Shown: positions 58,065 to 64,000 of the stretch, piece after piece
How positions within the stretch are numbered: the first letter of the stretch is position 1
Layout of the letters: every line of letters begins with the position of its first letter
NCBI RefSeq assembly: GCF_001642085.1
Contig: NZ_CP014699.1
Location: forward strand, 372,001-436,000
Reading direction: 5' to 3'
Source: Streptococcus pantholopis
GTDB taxonomy: Bacteria > Bacillota > Bacilli > Lactobacillales > Streptococcaceae
DNA length: 64,000 bases
Program-made: the position numbers and the translations under genes
Notes under the pieces: generated by a model
Seen by the model: only the letters and a program-made list of their open reading frames with translations
What the model was told of the DNA's origin: nothing
Databases searched by the model: none

Positions 58065-58242
58065 GCTTTGCTATATGAAAAGCTTAATAAGATTGAGTAA
58101 TAATATAAAGACTGAAATGGTGAACCTAATCTTGGCTGCAATGCTAGGCAGGTATTTGAAATCTGTATGTTGTTTAAATAATTTGGGACTGCAGGTCTCC
58201 CTTATCGGAAGTCCTTAATTATCGTTTAGAATGGAGAAGGAA

Positions 58243-59241
58243 ATGCTAAAGGAAGAAGCAATCTATGATATTACCATTATCGGCGGCGGCCCGGTCGGGC
58301 TCTTTGCCGCTTTTTATGCCGGTCTGCGCGGAGTTTCTGTCAAAATTATTGAGAGCCTGTCGGAACTGGGAGGGCAGCCTGCTGTTCTTTACCCTGAAAA
58401 ATTAATCTATGATATTCCGGCTTTTCCGGCTGTCAGCGGAGCAGACCTGACGGATCAGCTGCTTAAGCAGCTGGAACGTTTTGAGGACCGCATCACAGTC
58501 TGTCTGAAAGAAGAAGTTAAAACCTTTACTAAGGAAGAGGGTCTTTTTACGATTCAGACCAGCAGAGCAGAACACCGCTCGCGGGCACTGATTATTGCCT
58601 GCGGCAACGGTGCTTTTGCTCCCCGGACTTTAGGTGTGGAAAATGAAGCTGATTATGCTGATCATAATCTCTTTTACAATGTGCGCCAGTTAGAGACCTT
58701 TGCCGGAAAAAGGGTTGTTATTTGCGGCGGAGGTGACTCAGCTGTGGACTGGGCTCTTCATTTAGCAGATATCGCTGAAAGTGTGACCTTAGTTCACCGG
58801 CGTGATGCTTTTCGGGCTCATGAACACAGTGTTGAACTGCTGCAGACTTCTGATGTTAAGATTTTAACGCCTTATATTCCAGTTGAAATTAAGGGCGAAA
58901 ATGGTCTGGCCGAACAGCTTAAGATCCAAAAGGTCAAGTCAGAAGAAATACTCACTCTTGATTTAGATGCTTTGATTGTCAGCTTTGGCTTTTCAACCTC
59001 TAATAAAAATCTCAAAAATTGGGGACTGGATTTTAAACGCTCCAGCATTACGGTCTCCTCGCTCTTTGAAACAAGTCAGGCGGGTGTTTATGCTATTGGA
59101 GATGCTGCTGCATATGAAGGAAAAATCGATTTGATTGCTTCGGGTTTTGGTGAGGCTCCGACGGCTGTAGCTCAGGCAATTAATTACATTTATCCGGAGC
59201 GTGATAATCGGCTGGTCCATTCTACCTCTTTGATTAAATAA
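58243..59241 (+). CDS. Ferredoxin/flavodoxin--NADP+ reductase, thioredoxin-reductase-like
   Basis: 332 residues from ATG 58243, which follows GGAGAAGG; ATG 58231 lacks an SD. FAD motif [21 protein letters not shown] (about 11-31), NADPH motif [18 protein letters not shown] (about 158-175), FAD-binding 'GVYAIGDAA'. No CxxC redox pair, so it is the type-2 FNR class and not thioredoxin reductase. It could reduce flavodoxins such as that at 9768 (inference). Confidence 0.92.
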   Translation: MLKEEAIYDITIIGGGPVGLFAAFYAGLRGVSVKIIESLSELGGQPAVLYPEKLIYDIPAFPAVSGADLTDQLLKQLERFEDRITVCLKEEVKTFTKEEGLFTIQTSRAEHRSRALIIACGNGAFAPRTLGVENEADYADHNLFYNVRQLETFAGKRVVICGGGDSAVDWALHLADIAESVTLVHRRDAFRAHEHSVELLQTSDVKILTPYIPVEIKGENGLAEQLKIQKVKSEEILTLDLDALIVSFGFSTSNKNLKNWGLDFKRSSITVSSLFETSQAGVYAIGDAAAYEGKIDLIASGFGEAPTAVAQAINYIYPERDNRLVHSTSLIK

Positions 59242-59242
59242 G

Positions 59243-59292
59243 AAAACACTGTCGTCCATTATCTGCTGCAAGCTGCCGGCTCAGTGTTTTTA
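59243..59292 (+). terminator. Terminator after the FNR gene
   Basis: AAAACACTG (59243-59251) pairs with CAGTGTTTT (59282-59290) around a long loop, then T's. Confidence 0.7.
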
Positions 59293-59340
59293 CCAGATTT
59301 CTCATACTCTTACCTGTTTAAACCTATTATTTTTTTCGAC

Positions 59341-59371
59341 AATGAGGCTGGGACAAAAGTCCTGCCTCATT
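59341..59371 (+). repeat. GGGAC-type hairpin repeat
   Basis: AATGAGGC-TG-GGAC and GTCC-T-GCCTCATT form a stem over an AAAA loop, followed by a T-rich stretch. Same kind as the hairpin at 121-146. Confidence 0.75.
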
Positions 59372-59481
59372 TTACTTTTTTAGACATATAAGTTTGGCGC
59401 AGTGATTGATTGGATGGTCTTATTCCTTATCAAGCAAGGGATAGCGGCCTCCCTAATCAACTGTTTCCTCATTTTTTACAT

Positions 59482-59508
59482 AAGATACAAAGAGCCTAAG
59501 GCGTGTTC
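59482..59508 (-). repeat. Stem-less minimal derivative of the dispersed repeat
   Basis: AAGATACAAAGAGCCTAAGG then CGTGTTC joins the two outer ends of the family directly; everything in between is missing. Confidence 0.6.
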
Positions 59509-59566
59509 CTATTTTCTTATCAACTGATACTATCCTTGTGTTTTGAAAGAAATTGACAGAATTCTA

Positions 59567-59614
59567 TTGACAGATTTTGAAAAAATAGTATAATGGAAGC
59601 TGTAAACGATTTCA
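59567..59614 (+). promoter_or_regulatory. Promoter and CcpA (cre) site of the fructose operon
   Basis: TTGACA (59567-59572), 16-bp spacer, TATAAT (59589-59594). TGTAAACGATTTCA (59601-59614) fits the cre consensus TGNAANCGNNNNCA fully and covers the expected transcription start, so CcpA should repress. A second TTGACA lies at 59553-59558. Confidence 0.85.
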
Positions 59615-59632
59615 AAAAAAGGGGGTGAGCGC

Positions 59633-60376
59633 ATTTTAAAATCGAAACGCAAACAAGTGATTATGGAAGAAATTTCAAAAGACAGTTTTGTAACCTTAGA
59701 AAATTTGGTGACCATTCTCAAAACATCTGAATCAACTGTTCGGCGTGATTTAGATGAATTGGAGAATGAGCACAAGCTGCATCGGGTGCACGGCGGAGCT
59801 GAGCTCCTGCATTCTCTGCAGGAAGAACTGACTAATCAGCAAAAATCTATCAAAAACGTTCAGCTTAAAACTGACATTGCTAAGAAAGCGGCTTCCTTTA
59901 TTGCAGACGGCGAAGTTATTTTCATCGATGCAGGTACCACGACCGAATTGCTTTTGGAAGAGCTATTTCAAAATGATATAAAAGTTGTTACTAATTCGAT
60001 TCACCATGCCAGTAAATTAGTCGAGCGCGGCATTGATACCCTTATTATCGGGGGTGTTGTTAAAACGACAACAGATGCCAGTATCGGCAATGTTGCAGTG
60101 GAGCAGATCCGGCAGCTCAATTTTGATAAAGCGTTTTTGGGAATGAATGGAGTAGATGATATTTTTTTGACTACACCTGATCTTGAAGAGGCAGTTATCA
60201 AAAAAACCATCATTGAGAATGCTCAAAAGTCCTATATTTTAGCAGACTCTTCCAAAATCGGCCATGTTTCATTTGCTAAGGTGGCTCGGATTGAAGCGGC
60301 TGAGATTATTACCAACCATTCCGATCTGACCTTGATGAAAAAAATTAAAGAGAAAACGAGGGTATTCGAGGTATGA
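59633..60376 (+). CDS. fruR: DeoR-family fructose operon regulator FruR, probable ATT start
   Basis: 247 residues if translation begins at ATT 59633. GGGGGTGA (59621-59628) is an almost perfect SD ending in GGGGG 7 bases before it. The resulting start MLKSKRKQVIMEEISKDSFVTLENLV restores the DeoR helix-turn-helix N-terminus. GTG 59657 and ATG 59663 lack an SD and would cut off this helix. HTH at about 20-45 (ENLVTILKTSESTVRRDLDELE), sugar-phosphate sensor domain after 75 (FIDAGTTTELLLEEL). It likely senses fructose-1-phosphate and controls its own operon. ATGA overlap with fruK. Confidence 0.88.
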   Translation: MLKSKRKQVIMEEISKDSFVTLENLVTILKTSESTVRRDLDELENEHKLHRVHGGAELLHSLQEELTNQQKSIKNVQLKTDIAKKAASFIADGEVIFIDAGTTTELLLEELFQNDIKVVTNSIHHASKLVERGIDTLIIGGVVKTTTDASIGNVAVEQIRQLNFDKAFLGMNGVDDIFLTTPDLEEAVIKKTIIENAQKSYILADSSKIGHVSFAKVARIEAAEIITNHSDLTLMKKIKEKTRVFEV

Positions 60377-61284
60377 TTTACACAGTTACTTTAAATCCTT
60401 CAATCGATTTTATTGTCCGCGTTGACAAACTTGAACTTGGAGAAGTCAACCGCATGAAGAGTGACGATAAATACACAGGAGGAAAAGGTATTAATGTCAG
60501 CCGTATTCTTCAGCGTTTAGGCTACGCCAGTATAGCGACTGGTTTTATCGGCGGGTTTACCGGTCAGTTTATCAAAGATGGTTTGTTGTCAGAAGGGATC
60601 AGCACACGATTTGTTGAGGTCGAGGAAGACACTCGGATTAATGTCAAAATCAAAAGCAGCCAAGAGACAGAAATCAATGGGACAGGTCCTGCTATTTCCG
60701 CCCAAAAGTCTGCAGAACTGCAGGCTGTTCTCGCTAATCTGTCCAATCAGGATACCGTTGTTTTTGCTGGAAGTGCACCGACCAGTTTAGGCAATGAAAT
60801 CTATAAAGAACTGATTCCTTTAGTTAAAAAAACAGGGGCACAGATTGTCTGTGATTTTGAAGGTCAAACACTTTTGGATGCTCTGACGTATGAGCCCCTG
60901 CTGGTGAAACCCAATAACCATGAATTGGCCGATATTTTTGGAGTGAAGCTAGAAGGACTGGCTGATATTGAAAAGTATGCTCATAAGCTTCTGGAAAAGG
61001 GTGCTCAGCATGTGATTGTTTCCATGGCTGGAGACGGAGCCCTGCTGGTCAGTCCGGAGGTCAGCTATTTTGCTAAGCCGATTAAAGGTGAGGTGAAAAA
61101 TTCTGTTGGTGCCGGTGATTCAATGGTTGCCGGGTTTACCGGTGAATATGTCAATACGGGCAATCTCCTTGAAGCTCTGAAATGGGGAGTTGCCTGCGGC
61201 ACAGCAACAACCTTTTCAGATGATTTGGCAGACACCGTGTTTATTAAGGAAACTTATGAAAAAGTAGAGGTAGAAAAAATATGA
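60373..61284 (+). CDS. fruK: 1-phosphofructokinase
   Basis: 303 residues, PfkB family. MIYTVTLNPSIDFIVRVDKLELGEVNRM start, GGKGINVSRIL (about 37-47), C-terminal NSVGAGDSMVAGF with catalytic Asp (about 250). Converts fructose-1-phosphate to fructose-1,6-bisphosphate. Overlaps fruR and fruA by four bases each. Confidence 0.96.
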   Translation: MIYTVTLNPSIDFIVRVDKLELGEVNRMKSDDKYTGGKGINVSRILQRLGYASIATGFIGGFTGQFIKDGLLSEGISTRFVEVEEDTRINVKIKSSQETEINGTGPAISAQKSAELQAVLANLSNQDTVVFAGSAPTSLGNEIYKELIPLVKKTGAQIVCDFEGQTLLDALTYEPLLVKPNNHELADIFGVKLEGLADIEKYAHKLLEKGAQHVIVSMAGDGALLVSPEVSYFAKPIKGEVKNSVGAGDSMVAGFTGEYVNTGNLLEALKWGVACGTATTFSDDLADTVFIKETYEKVEVEKI

Positions 61285-63248
61285 AAATTCAAGACTTACT
61301 GAGAAAAGAAGTCATGATTCTTGATTTACAGGCAGTAACCAAGGAAGCTGCTGTTGATGAAATGGTTACAAAACTGGTTGATAAAGGCATTGTAACAGAT
61401 TTCGCTGTTTTTAAAGAAGGGATTATGAACCGTGAGGCACAGACTTCGACCGGTTTGGGTGACGGCATTGCGATGCCGCACAGCAAAAACGCAGCTGTTA
61501 AAGAAGCAACTGTTCTTTTTGCAAAATCACAAGCTGGTGTGGACTATGAGGCTCTTGACGGACAGCCTGTTGATCTTTTCTTTATGATTGCTGCTCCGGA
61601 CGGTGCTAATGATACTCACTTAGCTGCTTTGGCTGAATTGTCAAAATACCTCTTAAAAGACGGCTTTGCCGATAAATTGCGCCAGGTAACCAGCCCTGAT
61701 CAAGTGCTTGCTGTTTTTGACGAAACAGAAGAGGACAGCAAAGCCTCTGCACCGGCTGCCAGTGAACCGGTATCAGATGATCAGCCGCTTGTCGTTGCTG
61801 TTACAGCCTGCACAACAGGGATTGCTCATACCTATATGGCAGAAGAAGCCTTAATTAAACAAGGGCAGGAAATGGGTGTTCAGGTCCGCGTGGAAACAAA
61901 TGGAGCTTCAGGAATCGGCAATAAATTAACTGATGATGAAATTAAACGCGCTAAAGGGGTTATTATTGCTGCTGACAAAGCTGTTGAAATGTCGCGCTTT
62001 AGCGGTAAGCCTTTAGTGTCTAGGCCTGTTGCTGACGGGATTAAAAAATCCGAAGAATTGCTGAATATTATCCTTGAAGGCAAGGCGGATACCTATACTG
62101 CCTCTGGTGCTGCTGCAGATACGGCTTCTTCAGCAGAAAGCAAAGCAGAAAAACAGGGCCTCGGCAGTGCTTTTTATAAGCATCTGATGAGCGGTGTTTC
62201 CCAAATGCTGCCTTTTGTCATCGGCGGCGGGATTATGATTGCTTTAGCCTTTTTACTGGATAACCTGCTGGGGGTTCCAAAAGATCAATTAAGCAGCTTA
62301 GGTTCTTATAATGAAATTGCGGCTTTGTTTAAGAGTGTCGGTGATGTGGCCTTTAACTTTATGCTGCCGGTTCTTGCGGGTTACATCGCTTATTCAATCG
62401 CTGAAAAACCGGGTCTTGTTGCTGGTTTTGTCGCTGGTGCCATTGCTTCTTCCGGTCTGGCTTTTGGGAAAGTACCGTTTGCGGCAGCTGCCGGTGATAT
62501 TCCGGATGCTATCCCGTCAGGTTTTCTAGGCGCTCTTGTCGGCGGTTTCCTTGCCGGCGGTGTTATCTTAGTCTTGAAAAAACTGCTTGCCGGTCTGCCT
62601 CGCTCGCTTGAGGGAATTAAGTCTATTTTGCTCTATCCTCTGCTTGGCGTTTTTGTTACCGGATTTCTGATGCTTGCTGTCAACATTCCGATGGCGGCAA
62701 TCAATACGGCTTTAAACAATTTCCTTGAAGGCCTTTCGGGCAGCTCGGCCGTTTTGATGGGCTTGGTTCTCGGCGGCATGATGGCTATTGATATGGGCGG
62801 ACCTTTCAACAAGGCAGCTTATGTCTTTGGTACAGGAACACTGGCTGCCTCTATTGCCGATGGCGGATCTGTTGTTATGGCAGCTGTTATGGCAGGCGGT
62901 ATGGTACCGCCGCTGGCTATTTTTGTCGCAACGCTTCTGTTCAAAAATAAATTTACAGAAGAAGAACGGAATTCCGGTCTGACTAACATCATTATGGGTC
63001 TGTCTTTCATTACAGAAGGTGCCATTCCTTTTGCAGCGGCTGATCCGGGACGGGCTATTCCAAGCTTTATGGCTGGATCGGCTTTGGCTGGCGCGCTGGT
63101 TGGTTATGCAGGAATTAAGCTGATGGCTCCGCACGGCGGTATCTTCGTTATCGCACTGACCTCAAATCCACTCCTTTATATCCTATTTGTGCTGATAGGA
63201 GCAGTGGTATCAGGGATTCTCTTTGGAGCTCTGCGTAAGGCGCAGTAA
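61281..63248 (+). CDS. fruA: Fructose-specific PTS transporter EIIABC
   Basis: 655 residues. EIIA (about 1-150) with phospho-His in GIAMPHSKN; EIIB (about 170-270) with phospho-Cys in VTACTTGIAHTYMAEEAL; EIIC (about 295-655) with about ten spans (GGGIMIALAFLLDN, AIDMGGPFNKAAYVFG, ITEGAIPFAAADP). Imports fructose as fructose-1-phosphate, the fruK substrate. Terminator at 63288-63328. Confidence 0.97.
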   Translation: MKIQDLLRKEVMILDLQAVTKEAAVDEMVTKLVDKGIVTDFAVFKEGIMNREAQTSTGLGDGIAMPHSKNAAVKEATVLFAKSQAGVDYEALDGQPVDLFFMIAAPDGANDTHLAALAELSKYLLKDGFADKLRQVTSPDQVLAVFDETEEDSKASAPAASEPVSDDQPLVVAVTACTTGIAHTYMAEEALIKQGQEMGVQVRVETNGASGIGNKLTDDEIKRAKGVIIAADKAVEMSRFSGKPLVSRPVADGIKKSEELLNIILEGKADTYTASGAAADTASSAESKAEKQGLGSAFYKHLMSGVSQMLPFVIGGGIMIALAFLLDNLLGVPKDQLSSLGSYNEIAALFKSVGDVAFNFMLPVLAGYIAYSIAEKPGLVAGFVAGAIASSGLAFGKVPFAAAAGDIPDAIPSGFLGALVGGFLAGGVILVLKKLLAGLPRSLEGIKSILLYPLLGVFVTGFLMLAVNIPMAAINTALNNFLEGLSGSSAVLMGLVLGGMMAIDMGGPFNKAAYVFGTGTLAASIADGGSVVMAAVMAGGMVPPLAIFVATLLFKNKFTEEERNSGLTNIIMGLSFITEGAIPFAAADPGRAIPSFMAGSALAGALVGYAGIKLMAPHGGIFVIALTSNPLLYILFVLIGAVVSGILFGALRKAQ

Positions 63249-63287
63249 TAAATTTATCAAGATTTTTATAGCAATAGTTTGCTGCAG

Positions 63288-63328
63288 TCAAAATCAGAGA
63301 CTGACTCTCTCTGATTTTGGCTTTTTTG
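63288..63328 (+). terminator. Terminator of the fructose operon
   Basis: CAAAATCAGAG (63289-63299) pairs perfectly with CTCTGATTTTG (63309-63319), then CTTTTTT after one base. Confidence 0.92.
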
Positions 63329-63536
63329 CTGCCATTTTACTCAGATTTAGAGCTGCTGAAGATTGAAATCATTAGGGCGAAAGCGCACCTAACCAAAGGA
63401 AAACCGATAAAACATAAAAAATTCTGATCCAGCAGTTTGTCAGCCGATTCTGTAGTTGATCTGTTGCATTTCTAAACTGGTTTTTTAAGAGACTTTTGTT
63501 ATACTAATACATATTATAATCAAAAGCGAGTATTGT

Positions 63537-64000
63537 ATGAAAAAACTAAGATTAAAGAAAAAACAAAAAAACAGGCTGCTTACTTTTATTTTGCTCTTTT
63601 CTGTTTTGGCACTTATTTTTGCTGCATACTTAGACCGGGACAAAGAAACAGAGCCAGCCAATCAAACCCTTCTCCAAGATCAAACCACTCTTGATTTTAT
63701 TCAAACCATCGGCCCCACTGCTCAGGAAATCGCAGCCGCAAATGATTTGTATGCATCAGTGATGATTGCTCAGGCTGTGCTGGAATCTGACAGCGGTCAA
63801 TCGGCTCTCAGTCAGGCTCCAAATTTTAATTTTTTTGGAATCAAAGGAGATTATATGGGGCAATCGGTGACGATGGCAACTTTGGAAGATGATGGGAGCG
63901 GTCATTATTATCAAGTTGATGCTGATTTTCGTTCTTACGGCAGTCAAAGGGAATCCCTGCAGGATTATGCTCAGCTTCTTCAAAAAGATATCTACAAAAA
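63537..64000 (+). CDS. Glucosaminidase-family peptidoglycan hydrolase (partial, runs off the window)
   Basis: 154 codons are present. Basic N-terminus (MKKLRLKKKQKNR), hydrophobic signal/anchor at about 14-34, then a GH73-type lysozyme subfamily 2 domain: 'FIQTIGPTAQEIAAANDLYASVMIAQAVLESDSGQS', with the probable catalytic Glu in VLESDSG, followed by 'NFNFFGIKGDY' and 'FRSYGSQRESLQDYAQLL'. It should cut wall glycan outside the membrane. The 3' end is missing. The TATACT-like -10 at about 63500 is unassigned; no good SD is seen. Confidence 0.85.
   Translation, partial: MKKLRLKKKQKNRLLTFILLFSVLALIFAAYLDRDKETEPANQTLLQDQTTLDFIQTIGPTAQEIAAANDLYASVMIAQAVLESDSGQSALSQAPNFNFFGIKGDYMGQSVTMATLEDDGSGHYYQVDADFRSYGSQRESLQDYAQLLQKDIYK

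Noticed and set aside
59657..60376. FruR starting at GTG 59657 or ATG 59663
   Set aside because: No SD precedes either, and both remove the first helix of the DeoR domain, whereas ATT 59633 has an excellent SD.

Overview
The window looks like a chromosomal segment of a low-to-moderate G+C Streptococcus close to the S. mutans group. The basis is gene content and order: rplU-prp-rpmA, lysR-lspA-rluD, pyrR-pyrP-pyrB-carA-carB, rpsP-KH-rimM-tRNA-Gln-trmD-fnr and fruR-fruK-fruA are ordinary streptococcal blocks. Strong AGGAGG-type Shine-Dalgarno (SD) sites and a PyrR attenuator fit a Firmicute. The species cannot be named from sequence alone.

Layout. 1-3666: branched-chain amino acid ABC transporter livK(end)-H-M-G-F; livH carries a single-base frameshift. 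4230-10244: zinc alcohol dehydrogenase; a LysR regulator divergent from DUF3737 protein, PatB/MalY-type C-S lyase, cyclophilin-like lipoprotein and flavodoxin. 10456-14801: CBS/ACT protein and the replication/translation run tmk-holB-ricT-yabA-rsmI. 14997-21271: cutC, then serC-acetyltransferase-serA (serine synthesis), ogt, ArsC/Spx-like protein, exoA. 21719-27489: a membrane protein, metG, a CorA-type channel, an SDR oxidoreductase. 27585-31331: an accessory cluster that I read as a type VII secretion (T7SS) lipase-effector locus. It has two membrane-anchored paralogues (likely immunity), a truncated effector copy, a full lipase-like effector with a C-terminal helical domain, and two small helical partner proteins, one with a zinc ribbon. 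31469-39710: GtrA protein, DUF6556 protein, cysteine desulfurase, thiI, an orphan gtfA-gtfB glycosyltransferase pair, a CapA-type protein. 40310-51479: L21 leader, ribosomal proteins, signal peptidase II, and the pyrimidine operon behind a PyrR attenuator. 51732-55900: MacA/MacB-type ABC efflux set and a TVP38-type protein. 55901-64000: rpsP, RNA maturation genes, fnr, a CcpA-site-controlled fructose operon, and the start of a glucosaminidase.

The main non-genic feature is a family of dispersed intergenic repeats. There are about 17 near-complete copies plus fragments, in single or head-to-tail tandem arrays of up to five. Each unit of about 110 bp (long forms 200-340 bp) has conserved ends, GAATTGAACACG and GGGCTTTGTATCTT. 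Between them are three nested stems whose sequences differ between copies but stay complementary. That covariation says the fold is what is conserved. The GTATCTT end usually stops a few bases before the SD of the next gene, and two arrays fill a whole intergenic gap. With the T7SS-lipase cluster, this is the most interesting content of the window.
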